Source of the DNA: Desulfovibrio desulfuricans
GTDB taxonomy: Bacteria > Desulfobacterota > Desulfovibrionia > Desulfovibrionales > Desulfovibrionaceae
Assembly (NCBI RefSeq): GCF_024460775.1
Contig: NZ_JANFYZ010000012.1
Coordinates: 1-64,000, forward strand
Direction: 5' to 3'
DNA: 64,000 nucleotides
Shown here: in pieces, positions 16,258 to 24,320 of the stretch
Position numbering within the stretch: the first letter of the stretch is position 1
Layout: the number at the start of each line of letters is the position of its first letter
Position numbers and translations under genes: made by a program
Notes under the pieces: model-generated
What the model was told of the DNA's origin: nothing
Databases searched by the model: none
The model's input: only the letters and a program-made list of their open reading frames with translations

Positions 16258-17373
16258 TTATTTAACCGGGGTTCCATCCACCCGTTGCGAAAAGCGCGGC
16301 ACAGACATGTGGCATACGCCCCGCCCCGTGCGGCGGGCAAAATCCTGATGGTAGGCCTCGGCCTCATAAAAAGGCCCGGCAGGCGCAATCTGCGTAACCA
16401 CCTTGTAGCCAAGCTCGCGCAGGCGCGCCACCAGCTTTTCTGCCACAGCCTTTTGCTCAGCGCCCTGATAAAAGACCGCAGAGCGATACTGCTCGCCCCA
16501 GTCCGGCCCCTGCCTGTTGAGCTGGGTGGGATCGTGAATTTCAAAAAAACGGCGCAAAATCTGCTCGTAGCCTACGCGCGAGAGGTCGTAGCGCACCAGC
16601 ACGGCCTCCGCATGGCCGGTATCTCCCCGGCACACGTCTTCATAACTGGGGTTGACCGTGTGACCGCCCGTGTAGCCCGAGATCGCCTCGCACACTCCCG
16701 GTATTTTCTGAAAAGCGTCTTCCACCCCCCAGAAGCAGCCGCCAGCCACAATGGCTGTGGCCGTGCATCCTCCAGAGGCACCTGTCAGCGCCGAAGCCCC
16801 CGTAGCCGCCAGCGGAGCGCCCCCGGCAGCGGAGGTTTCCTTTTTGGCGGCCAGCCGCGCCAGAGCCGCTTTTTCCGCATCGCTGCCCGCAGGGGCAAAA
16901 CTCATGGACAGCGAATTGACGCAATATCGCGTGTTTTTTTCTGTAAATCCTTCGCCTTCAAACACATGCCCCAGATGCCCGCCGCAGTTGGCGCAGATAA
17001 TCTCAACCCTGCGGCCATCGGCATCGGGCACACGGCGCACCGCGCCGGGCACTGCCGTGTCAAAGCTGGGCCAGCCGCAGCCGGACTCGAACTTGTCGTC
17101 AGAATGGTAGAGCGGCATGCCGCACTGGCGGCAGATATAGGTGCCCGCCTCATGATTGTTGACATATTTGCCCGTATAGGGCGGCTCTGTGGCCTTGCGC
17201 AACAGCACATCCGCCTCCAGGCCTGAAAGCGGCGGCATGGGATACGTGTTTTGCATCGAAACCTCCGAAGCTGAGGGCGAAGCGCCAGAAACCGCCAACG
17301 GCAGACCCGGCAGCAGAGCCAACAGCATGAATGTGCAAATAAGGAGACAACTCGTTCGTCCTAATCTGGGCAT
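16258..17373 (-). CDS. msrBA: Exported MsrB-MsrA fusion methionine sulfoxide reductase
   Basis: Bifunctional repair enzyme that reduces both methionine-R- and S-sulfoxide. A signal peptide spans residues 1-30, so it should act in the periplasm. The MsrB domain (about 50-165) has zinc cysteines C81, C84, C127 and C130 and catalytic C151 in RYCVNS. An Ala/Gly-rich linker (about 170-205) leads to the MsrA domain (about 206-371) with GGCFWG, catalytic C213. GGGAGGAA precedes ATG 17373; the frame open to 17541 is not needed. In some bacteria the fused domains come in the A-B order; here it is B-A. Periplasmic repair of oxidised proteins suits an anaerobe meeting oxygen. The reductant is presumably a thioredoxin-like or CcdA/DsbD-type system encoded elsewhere. 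Confidence 0.93.
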   Translation of the reverse strand: MPRLGRTSCLLICTFMLLALLPGLPLAVSGASPSASEVSMQNTYPMPPLSGLEADVLLRKATEPPYTGKYVNNHEAGTYICRQCGMPLYHSDDKFESGCGWPSFDTAVPGAVRRVPDADGRRVEIICANCGGHLGHVFEGEGFTEKNTRYCVNSLSMSFAPAGSDAEKAALARLAAKKETSAAGGAPLAATGASALTGASGGCTATAIVAGGCFWGVEDAFQKIPGVCEAISGYTGGHTVNPSYEDVCRGDTGHAEAVLVRYDLSRVGYEQILRRFFEIHDPTQLNRQGPDWGEQYRSAVFYQGAEQKAVAEKLVARLRELGYKVVTQIAPAGPFYEAEAYHQDFARRTGRGVCHMSVPRFSQRVDGTPVK

Positions 17374-17470
17374 GGGTTCCTCCCGGCGCAGGCTGCGCAT
17401 ACGTTTTACATAAGCACAAGGGCGATCATGTCGAGGGGGATGCACGGTCTGCCCTTCCAGCGCGCCGCAC

Positions 17471-17503
17471 AAAAAAGCGCCCATCCGCAGAGCGGACAGG
17501 CGC
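17471..17503 (-). terminator. Terminator of galE
   Basis: The stem GCGCC-TCCGC / GCGGA-GGCGC with a symmetrical internal CA/CA loop is followed on the minus strand by TTTTTT, 28 nt past the galE stop. Confidence 0.82.
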
Positions 17504-17530
17504 AAGACAGTTGCGGCGCAAACCGGCATG

Positions 17531-18517
17531 TTATTCGGCAAATCCTTCTGGATTACGCGAGTGCCAGTTCCAGGCCGAGGCGATGATGCTGTCTATATCA
17601 GCGCGGGCTGTCCAGCCCAGCACCTCGGCGGCGCGCTGGGCGGAGGCCACCAGCCGTGCCGGATCGCCGGGGCGGCGCGCGCCGATGCTGACGGCAATGT
17701 CGCGCCCGGTCACACGGCGCGCGGCTTCCACCATCTGCCGCACAGAAAATCCCGTGCCGTTGCCCAGGTTGCACACTTCGCTGCCGCCGCCGCCGCGCAG
17801 GTAGTCCACAGCACGCAGATGCGCGTCGGCCAGTTCCATCACGTCCAGATAGTCGCGAATGCACGTACCGTCGGGTGTGGGATAATCATCGCCAAAAATG
17901 GTGACATGGGGTCTTTTGCCCAGCGGCACCTGAAGAATGATGGGGATAAGATGGCTTTCCGGCCTGTGATCCTCGCCAATAAGGCCCTGAGGCCATGCGC
18001 CAGCCACATTGAAATAACGCAGGATAACAGAGCGGATACCGTGCGCCCTGCCCACCCAGTGCATCATGCGCTCCATGGCGAGCTTGCTTTCGCCATAGGG
18101 ATTGGTGGGCCGCAGTGGCGCGTGCTCGGGAATGGGAACGACATCAGGTTCGCCATAGACCGAAGCCGTGGACGAAAACACGATTTTGTCCACCCCGTGG
18201 CGCGCCATGGCTTCAAGCAGCACCATCATGCCATGCATGTTGTTCTGAAAATATTTGAGCGGCTGTTCCATGCTCTCACCCACAAGGGAGCAGGCGGCAA
18301 AGTGCAGCACGGCCTCAATGGGCTGTTCTGAAAATACGGCATCAAGCAATGCCGGATCACGCATATCGCCGGAATAGAGGCGCACATCCTGCGGAACGGA
18401 ACTACGATGTCCCGTAAGAAAATTGTCGAGCACCACAGGTGTTTCGCCACGCTCCAAAAGGGCGCGCACATTGTGGGAACCGATATATCCGGCACCGCCG
18501 CAAACCAGAATTGCCAT
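17531..18517 (-). CDS. galE: UDP-glucose 4-epimerase
   Basis: Interconverts UDP-glucose and UDP-galactose for polysaccharide and LPS synthesis. It is a 328-residue extended short-chain dehydrogenase with NAD-binding GGAGYIGS at residues 7-14, the catalytic Ser/Thr region FSSTASVYG, and YGESK (YxxxK). The substrate-domain segments RYFNVAGA and DGTCIRDYLDVMELADAH are typical of GalE. CGAGGAG lies upstream of the ATG. It stands alone, with no other gal or capsule gene. UDP-glucose metabolism could touch the glycogen operon 13 kb away, but there is no direct evidence of a link. Confidence 0.93.
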   Translation of the reverse strand: MAILVCGGAGYIGSHNVRALLERGETPVVLDNFLTGHRSSVPQDVRLYSGDMRDPALLDAVFSEQPIEAVLHFAACSLVGESMEQPLKYFQNNMHGMMVLLEAMARHGVDKIVFSSTASVYGEPDVVPIPEHAPLRPTNPYGESKLAMERMMHWVGRAHGIRSVILRYFNVAGAWPQGLIGEDHRPESHLIPIILQVPLGKRPHVTIFGDDYPTPDGTCIRDYLDVMELADAHLRAVDYLRGGGGSEVCNLGNGTGFSVRQMVEAARRVTGRDIAVSIGARRPGDPARLVASAQRAAEVLGWTARADIDSIIASAWNWHSRNPEGFAE

Positions 18518-18666
18518 GAACTCCTCGCTTGTCCGTTACGTTTCGCTCTTGCGAACAATAATTCTGCACTCGACGTAAGGGTTTGGCAAGAGGTGCAATG
18601 TCTTGTCTGCGCACCGGTACAGCCTGAGAGTGAGAATCGGAGAAGAGCTGCACGATGAACGCAAAG

Positions 18667-18722
18667 AAAAAGCCCGCCGGCTTCAGGACAGACATGACAC
18701 TGACCTGTGGAACACAGCGGGC
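18667..18722 (-). terminator. Branched terminator after flavodoxin
   Basis: On the minus strand the outer stem GCCCGC/GCGGGC encloses an inner CAGG-CAG/CTG-CCTG stem and is followed by TTTTT (18671-18667). It lies 45 nt past the flavodoxin stop. Confidence 0.6.
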
Positions 18723-18767
18723 CCATATGACGCAGCCGAAAGGCTTAACGCCGTGCGCAGCAGAATT

Positions 18768-19235
<468 letters not shown>

Positions 19236-19242
19236 TTATTTA

Positions 19243-19259
19243 AAATTGAAATTCATTTT
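19243..19259 (-). promoter_or_regulatory. Fur-box-like palindrome upstream of flavodoxin
   Basis: AAATTGAAATTCATTTT reads as AAAnTGAA-A-TTCAnTTT, symmetrical except for one pair. It lies 29-45 nt upstream of the flavodoxin ATG. Flavodoxins are common Fur targets, so an iron-responsive operator is likely. Confidence 0.5.
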
Positions 19260-19419
19260 CTAAATGGATAGGGATGTTCGATTCGCCTGTCAAGGGAAAC
19301 CACTCTGCCCGATAAATTTTGCCGAATATTTCAGCACAGTTCACCGGATTATTTTTTTGTGCTCCACGGCGTGAGGTACCCTGCGCAAGTCCACATCATC
19401 ACCAGCGCAGAAAAACTTC

Positions 19420-19435
19420 TGTGACGCACATCACA
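19420..19435. promoter_or_regulatory. CRP/FNR-family consensus site
   Basis: TGTGACGCACATCACA is a perfect TGTGA-N6-TCACA palindrome. Desulfovibrio species have CRP/FNR-family regulators such as HcpR with related GTGA-type sites. It is about 205 nt upstream of flavodoxin, rather far, and nothing is annotated downstream on the plus strand. Confidence 0.5.
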
Positions 19436-19519
19436 AACTGCAGAAAGATTGAATCTCCAGATGCATTTTATTTGCCCTGAAACCGCCGCAACAGACTGCC
19501 GCACATCTGGCTTTATCAC

Positions 19520-19553
19520 AGAAGCCCAGAATGTACGTACACTCTGGGCTTCT
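19520..19553. other. Palindromic hairpin
   Basis: AGAAGCCCAGA (19520-19530) pairs with TCTGGGCTTCT (19543-19553), and the interior contains the self-complementary GTACGTAC. There is no T-tract on either strand. It lies 85 nt past the stop of the FMN-binding protein gene and could end that transcript or a plus-strand RNA. Confidence 0.5.
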
Positions 19554-19638
19554 CTACGGTGCGCCGAGGTTTTCAGCCAAGCATTCTGGCAGTTCTGCCA
19601 TGCCTATGTTTGGTTGACGCAGCCTGATGCTGATCTGA

Positions 19639-20007
19639 TCACAGCGTTTTTTCGATGCTTGATACAGTCACAACGAGCACCCGGCTTGTGAAGGGACACT
19701 TTGCTTTCATCTGGTCAAAAAGGGGGCCGGACTGCAAAAATTCTGCATTCCCTTCAATAAGGAAACCTCGTCCCATTTTTTTGCCCTGCGCTTCCTTACT
19801 CCCCACAGTAAGCTTGACCCTGCTGTTTACCTCCGCGTTTGCCTGCGTTTTACGCATGCCAGCAGCAGGAATGAGTATGGTTTTGTCATCAGGGATGATC
19901 AGGTATGAATTCCAGGTATTAACCACATGAGGCTCAACCGTTGCCCAGCTCACAATGGACACAACCCCTTCGTGCGAAATAACTTCATGAAATTCTTTGG
20001 TAAGCAT
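19639..20007 (-). CDS. FMN-binding split-barrel protein (PNPOx-like)
   Basis: A 122-residue protein with the length and sequence pattern of the Desulfovibrio FMN-binding protein first described from D. vulgaris Miyazaki: FHEVISHEGVVSIVSW, then HVVNTWNSYL, then AAGMRKTQANAEVN and MGRGFLIEGNAEF. It is a homodimeric flavoprotein of the pyridoxamine-phosphate-oxidase fold; its physiological partner is uncertain, with electron transfer to cytochrome c3 discussed. GGAGGAG lies just before the ATG. It is divergent from an Rrf2 regulator, with a 45-bp palindrome only 16 nt upstream of the start codon, so that regulator probably controls it. Confidence 0.9.
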   Translation of the reverse strand: MLTKEFHEVISHEGVVSIVSWATVEPHVVNTWNSYLIIPDDKTILIPAAGMRKTQANAEVNSRVKLTVGSKEAQGKKMGRGFLIEGNAEFLQSGPLFDQMKAKCPFTSRVLVVTVSSIEKTL

Positions 20008-20022
20008 TTTAGCTCCTCCGCT

Positions 20023-20067
20023 ATTTAGATATATTATAGATAATTATTATCTGCGATATATCTAAAT
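20023..20067. promoter_or_regulatory. 45-bp palindromic operator
   Basis: ATTTAGATATAT (20023-20034) and AGATAAT (20038-20044) are mirrored exactly by ATTATCT (20046-20052) and ATATATCTAAAT (20056-20067) about the centre at 20045. Only a three-base segment on each side is unpaired. It lies between the FMN-binding protein gene and the Rrf2 gene and is probably an Rrf2 operator. Confidence 0.65.
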
Positions 20068-20232
20068 CAACCGTTTCACCTCGTCAACCTTTTATGTAGG
20101 CATCAGGCAAAAACCACTTCGAGTAATCTTTTAACATGCCAGTTTCATTTGATTAGCTTATAATCAACTTGACTTGGCAGAACACCTGACCCATTATTTC
20201 CTTTCTGTATCTCTAATAGCGAGGATAGCCGA

Positions 20233-20730
20233 TTGCAGTTCAGCGTAGGCGTGGAGTACGCCCTTCATTCACTCTTTTATTTACTGGGCCTTCCGCAGGG
20301 CAAGGTGATTGGCATCAAGGAACTCTCTGCCCTTCACGGTATTTCAGAAACATACCTGTCAAAGGTGTTTACCCGTTTGCGCAAAGGAGGCATTGTCCGC
20401 TCTGTACCAGGCGTCAATGGCGGATATGAGTTGGCCCGGCCTGCATCTGACATTTCGTTTTGGGACATTGTAGAGGCCGTAGAAGGCGCTGCCTATATCT
20501 TTCAGTGCGCTGAAATACGGCAAAAGAATTCACTGTTCAGCAACGAATATGCCCTTACGCCCCCCTCGTGCCCCTGCCTGATCAAAGTGGTCATGTCTGA
20601 GGCAGAAGACCAGATGCGCAATTACCTGCGGGAAAAATCACTTCAATGGCTTATGGATCAGGTGACAAAAGATTTTTCAGAATCAAAAAAACAGCTCATT
20701 ACGAGCTGGCAAAAGCAGTCGTCCAGTTAA
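20233..20730 (+). CDS. Rrf2-family transcriptional regulator
   Basis: A 165-residue winged-helix regulator of the Rrf2 family, whose members include IscR and NsrR and often sense redox, NO or Fe-S status. The N-terminus QFSVGVEYALHSLFYL and the helix-turn-helix KELSALHGISETYLSKVFTRLRKGGIV, followed by the GVNGGYELARP wing, are typical. Three cysteines (C92, C113, C115) lie where Rrf2 members bind a cluster. The start codon is TTG, placed by GAGGAT eight bases upstream; there is no ATG in the right place. It has a longer C-terminal tail than IscR. The effector is not predictable from sequence. Confidence 0.88.
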   Translation: MQFSVGVEYALHSLFYLLGLPQGKVIGIKELSALHGISETYLSKVFTRLRKGGIVRSVPGVNGGYELARPASDISFWDIVEAVEGAAYIFQCAEIRQKNSLFSNEYALTPPSCPCLIKVVMSEAEDQMRNYLREKSLQWLMDQVTKDFSESKKQLITSWQKQSSS

Positions 20731-21163
20731 TGGACATCCCAACGTGTCGGTCGTAAAGGGAAACTGTATAAAAACTGTGTGCAAACACCTGCGGACATAA
20801 CAGTCCCGCAAGAGATCATACCAACCGCTCTAACGCCCTGCGCCACGGCACAGTGATAGTCCTACCTCATAAATGCGGTTAGCAGATGCGGCACTACAGC
20901 CTCTGGCATTTGCGGCATCAGGTATGACTGAGCGCGCCATTCCCCAAAAAAACACATTATTTTTGGGAAATTGCAACAAGTTGTAATCCCTGCCCGTGTA
21001 TAAACACGCACATACATAAGACAGGCATATACTTGCAGGGCGGTTCCCCTGTGCCCACTAGCGGCTATCACACAAGTACGCTGATACCCGTGGGCTTTTA
21101 TAACAAAAAAAGAGCCCCGCAGTTGAAGCGAAGCTCTTTACAATCCCGGCATCCAGACTCAGC
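20731..21163. other. Intergenic stretch with paired hairpins
   Basis: No gene is supported in these 433 bases. CCCAAAAA (20943-20950) pairs with TTTTTGGG (20960-20967), and right after it ATTGCAACAAGTTGTAAT folds on itself with one mismatch (about 20970-20987). The two adjacent stems suggest a small structured RNA or a transcript end for the Rrf2 gene about 210 nt upstream. The terminator of the radical SAM gene lies at the right end. Confidence 0.4.
21105..21139 (-). terminator. Terminator of the radical SAM gene
   Basis: AAAGAGC / GCTCTTT with an inner GC stem is followed on the minus strand by a run of T. It lies 25 nt past the stop. Confidence 0.8.
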
Positions 21164-22615
21164 TTATTCGACGCGCGAAGCTTCCGCTTCTGCCACATCC
21201 TGATCTGCACCTCCCACCTCAGCACCATCAATGTCTTCTTCCGTATCCGTTGCCGCTTCTCGGGCGCGCGGGGCTGGCATGCTCCACTCTCCCGGCATGG
21301 GCGCGGCAAGTTCGGCTTTTTCACCCAGATAGGGATTAAAATAGCCATAGCGCAGCCAAGGGCAGAGCTTCTTGAGGCGCTTCATGAACGATGTCAGCCC
21401 CATGCTGGGCGAGAGTTCCAGTTTTTGCTGCCCCTCGCCGCCGCTCATAAGCTTGAAGTACCATTCGGGATCAATATTGAGGTTGCGCCACTGGATCATG
21501 CTCACGCCGTTTTCGCCCACCAGACGCGCCAGAGCGTCCAGCTCTTCTTCCGTATCCGTAACACCGGGGAAGACCAACAGGTTCAACGAAACCCAGATGC
21601 CACGGCTGCGGGCCTCGCGAATGGAGGCGCGCACATCGTCAAAGGAATAGCCGGATGGCCTGTAATAGCGCTCATAGAGGCCGCCTCGGGCGCTGTTCAG
21701 GCTCACGCGCATGCTGGTCAGCCCGGCTTCCGCGAGGCGGATCACCGCCTCGGGCCGGGAGGCGTTGGTATTGCAGTTGACCGTGCCGGGGCCATCGCCC
21801 GCGCGGAACTGACGCACGCTCTCCACCAGAAGATCGGGATTCATGAGCGGATCGCCCTCGCAGCCCTGCCCAAAGGAATAAATTGGCGTACGGGTTTCGC
21901 GCCCGGAATGGACGCGCATGACCTCGGCCAGTTCTTCCGGGCTGGGCGTAAAGGCAAGGCGGCACTGCGGCGTTGACTGAATGGGCGAATCTTTCTCCTG
22001 CGCGGAAATACAGCCAATACAGCTGGCGTTGCAGGCGCGGGACGACGGCAACGGGGCCTCGTAGCGGCCCAGGGCAAAGTTGCGGGCCGCAGGGCAATCG
22101 TAGCGCGCCACGCAGTTATCCATAATATGCCGGATAAGCCTGTTCTTGGGGTAATCGCGCAGCAGGGCGCGGGCGCCCTGCTCAATGCGGCCACGCGGAA
22201 TATTGCTGAAAATCTGCCGGGGTTCGCTATCCACCCTGCGGGCGCAGATATAGAACCGCCCTCTGGCAAAGCCCACGGCTCCGTAGGCAAACAGGGGCAA
22301 CATGGGTGCGTTTTCGCCGCTTTCATAGGCAGGGTGGGCCGAAAGCGTGTAGCCGGGTGCGGCAAAGGCCGCCACGGCAAGCTGGGCCTCGCCCTCAGGG
22401 GGCGCGATGCGCCCGGTTTCGGGGTCAAGGCCCACAGCCTGCCTGCCAGGCAACAGAAAGAACTCGCTTTCCTCCGGCAGGGGAATCAGCTCGTCCGGAC
22501 GCGGCAGCCCCCACTGAGCGCCACGCCGACAGACCATGAGCAGATCGGGATCGTCATAGATATTGCCGCGCTCGTCTGCCATTACAAGATGCGGTTCAAT
22601 GTGTTGCGCGGCCAT
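21164..22615 (-). CDS. Radical SAM protein of unknown function
   Basis: A 483-residue protein whose radical SAM cluster motif is C195-C199-C202 (CNASCIGC), followed by a TIM-barrel-like core with QGCEGDPLMNPDLL (the GGEP-like loop), NCNTNASRPE and MRVSLNSARGG. Before the core lies an unusual 190-residue N-terminal region with its own cysteines (C168 and C174 in NCVARYDCPAARN). The C-terminus is an acidic low-complexity tail from about 440. AAGGAGC precedes the ATG. Substrate and product are unknown; the core resembles radical SAM proteins annotated only by domain. It is monocistronic and the neighbours give no hint. Confidence 0.85.
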   Translation of the reverse strand: MAAQHIEPHLVMADERGNIYDDPDLLMVCRRGAQWGLPRPDELIPLPEESEFFLLPGRQAVGLDPETGRIAPPEGEAQLAVAAFAAPGYTLSAHPAYESGENAPMLPLFAYGAVGFARGRFYICARRVDSEPRQIFSNIPRGRIEQGARALLRDYPKNRLIRHIMDNCVARYDCPAARNFALGRYEAPLPSSRACNASCIGCISAQEKDSPIQSTPQCRLAFTPSPEELAEVMRVHSGRETRTPIYSFGQGCEGDPLMNPDLLVESVRQFRAGDGPGTVNCNTNASRPEAVIRLAEAGLTSMRVSLNSARGGLYERYYRPSGYSFDDVRASIREARSRGIWVSLNLLVFPGVTDTEEELDALARLVGENGVSMIQWRNLNIDPEWYFKLMSGGEGQQKLELSPSMGLTSFMKRLKKLCPWLRYGYFNPYLGEKAELAAPMPGEWSMPAPRAREAATDTEEDIDGAEVGGADQDVAEAEASRVE

Positions 22616-22698
22616 AAAAGCTCCTTGCCCAAGAGGTGTTGAACGTATATAAAAACTGCTGGCCGGGCCTTCCCGGCCCGTATTTTTGGAGGCCTGCC

Positions 22699-23082
22699 AT
22701 GTTTTCCATCATGCTTTTCATTTTTTTGTGTTTTTTCGGAATACTGGCCGTGCTGTATCACATGCTGCGCAGCCAGGAAAAACTTTGCAGGGCGCTGCAC
22801 GAAGAGCACGCCCAGATGCGTGTGCTGCTGCGCTCGCTGGAATCGCGCCTTGACGCGCTGGACATGACGGAACCTGCCGATGCAGAGTTCTCCCCCAGGG
22901 GAGCCGCCCGCCTTGCGCCCCGCCCTGCCCCGCAGCCAGCACAAGACCCCCTGCTGCATCTGAGTTTTGATGAACCCGCGCAGAGCGTCAGCGTTGCGCC
23001 CGATGTAGACCCGGCGCTGGATCTGCATTTCGACCCGGCTGTGGGCATCCCTGCTTCATCGGGTAGGAACAGCAGAAATTAA
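22699..23082 (+). CDS. Small membrane-anchored protein of unknown function
   Basis: A 127-residue protein I do not recognise. Residues 2-22 form one membrane helix (FSIMLFIFLCFFGILAVLYH). They are followed by a charged helix, about 25-56 (SQEKLCRALHEEHAQMRVLLRSLESRLDAL), with heptad-like leucines that suggests a short coiled coil, and a proline/alanine-rich tail with two similar acidic motifs (LLHLSFDEP and LDLHFDPA). TTGGAGG seven bases before ATG 22699 fixes the start; the upstream frame to 22636 is not needed. A terminator follows at once. The repeated hLHFD-type motif could be a docking peptide (inference). Confidence 0.7.
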   Translation: MFSIMLFIFLCFFGILAVLYHMLRSQEKLCRALHEEHAQMRVLLRSLESRLDALDMTEPADAEFSPRGAARLAPRPAPQPAQDPLLHLSFDEPAQSVSVAPDVDPALDLHFDPAVGIPASSGRNSRN

Positions 23083-23090
23083 ACACCATC

Positions 23091-23123
23091 AACGTTGAGA
23101 ATACCCATTCTCAACGTTTTTTT
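23091..23123 (+). terminator. Bidirectional terminator
   Basis: AACGTTGAGAAT/ATTCTCAACGTT is a perfect 12-bp stem with a four-base loop, followed by seven T. It separates the small membrane protein from the converging glycosyltransferase. Confidence 0.93.
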
Positions 23124-23128
23124 AATGC

Positions 23129-24181
23129 TCATTCCTGCCCTGTCAGCCCGAATTCTCCCTTGGCAGCCGCCAGATAGGCCTCGCTCAACCCGGTACTGCG
23201 CAACTCCTCGGCCCAATGCAAATAGGGCAATCGCAGGTAATCCTTGCGGATGGCTGCGGCCCTGCCCCTGCGGCGCGCAACGCACTGCGGGTCGCTGATC
23301 AGGAGGGCGCGCACCTTGTCGCTGAATGTTCTTGCGCGGTGCACCGCCCTATGGCCTCCATCTATGCAGGCCAGCGCGGCCTGCCCCATGCGCGCGGCAA
23401 CATCCGGGTTCTCAAGCAGATAGCGCACCTGGGCCACGGCCTCGCCAGCAGCGGTTGCAGCATCTACAATACTGCCACTGTCCGCCGTATCCGCCCCATA
23501 GCAGAGCATGTGCTCGCCCTCGGCAAAGATATCCGTCAGCCCGTGCCCGATGCGCGGGGTCACAAGGCAACTGCCGCAGCCCAATGCCTCAAAAACCCGA
23601 AAGTTCAGGTCGCCGTGCTCGCAGTGGTTCAGCACCACCCGCGCCCTGGCGTATAAATGGCGGTAGGAGCCGGTTACAATCTGCAATTCCGGCAATCCGC
23701 TGCGGCACTTTTCCAGAAAGGCTGTGCGGCACGGCAGATTGGCATTGACCGTGCCCACAAACACGCAGTCCATATCCTTGGCTGTCTGAGGCTCGGGCGC
23801 ATCCTGAGCCCAGGCAAAGGCAGGTGACCACCACACCCGATCTGCGGGCAGATATGGCCCTGCAAAACGCGGCAAATGATCGCGCAAAGACGCAATGCAG
23901 ACATCAAAAGCCTGAGCGTAATACGGTTGCCACGAATGGATGTGAGAATCCACGCTGTAGAACACAGTGAGGCACGGAAAGTCCTCTACGCCAAGCACAT
24001 AGGGAGCGCGGCTTTTGTCGGCCACTACCAGCACGTCTGGCTCAAAACCCGCAATACGCACCAGATCATGCCAGCCAAACACGGCGGCATGCTCAAAATT
24101 ATGCCGGGCCACAGCATCCCAGCCGCAGGAAGAAAGGGCATCGCTAAAAAAAGGACTGCCTATCCACAAAAGCCGCTTCAT
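23129..24181 (-). CDS. CgeB-like glycosyltransferase
   Basis: A 350-residue GT-B type protein. The N-terminal half has MKRLLWIGSPFFSDAL, DVLVVADKS and VFYSVDSHIHSW. The C-terminal half has the sugar-nucleotide domain pattern RARVVLNHCEHGDLNFRVFEALGCGSCLVTPRI followed by FAEGEHMLCY, as in the Glyco_trans_1_2/CgeB group used for surface or spore glycans. The donor and acceptor are unknown. ATG 24181 is chosen because the fold starts there; GGGGGC before it is a weak ribosome-binding site. It is divergent from the AsmA-like gene with only 139 nt between the two starts. No other surface-glycan gene is adjacent. Confidence 0.78.
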   Translation of the reverse strand: MKRLLWIGSPFFSDALSSCGWDAVARHNFEHAAVFGWHDLVRIAGFEPDVLVVADKSRAPYVLGVEDFPCLTVFYSVDSHIHSWQPYYAQAFDVCIASLRDHLPRFAGPYLPADRVWWSPAFAWAQDAPEPQTAKDMDCVFVGTVNANLPCRTAFLEKCRSGLPELQIVTGSYRHLYARARVVLNHCEHGDLNFRVFEALGCGSCLVTPRIGHGLTDIFAEGEHMLCYGADTADSGSIVDAATAAGEAVAQVRYLLENPDVAARMGQAALACIDGGHRAVHRARTFSDKVRALLISDPQCVARRRGRAAAIRKDYLRLPYLHWAEELRSTGLSEAYLAAAKGEFGLTGQE

Positions 24182-24320
24182 GCGCCCCCGGCAACAGTAA
24201 TGTGGTTCTGCGCTAACTGCGCACAGTGCTTGGCATCTCATGCCTGACAGTTGCCAACAGGCCCGATTTGCAATAGGTTCAAAACCTAGCCTCGACGCCC
24301 CAAGGCGTCAAGACGCGAGA

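Noticed and set aside
19449..19691. Possible 80-codon gene downstream of the CRP-type site
   Set aside because: It begins with TTG without a ribosome-binding site and overlaps the end of the FMN-binding protein gene; the hairpin also lies inside it.
24270..24310. tRNA-like sequence with GGTTCAAAACC
   Set aside because: No acceptor stem, anticodon arm or CCA context can be drawn around it.
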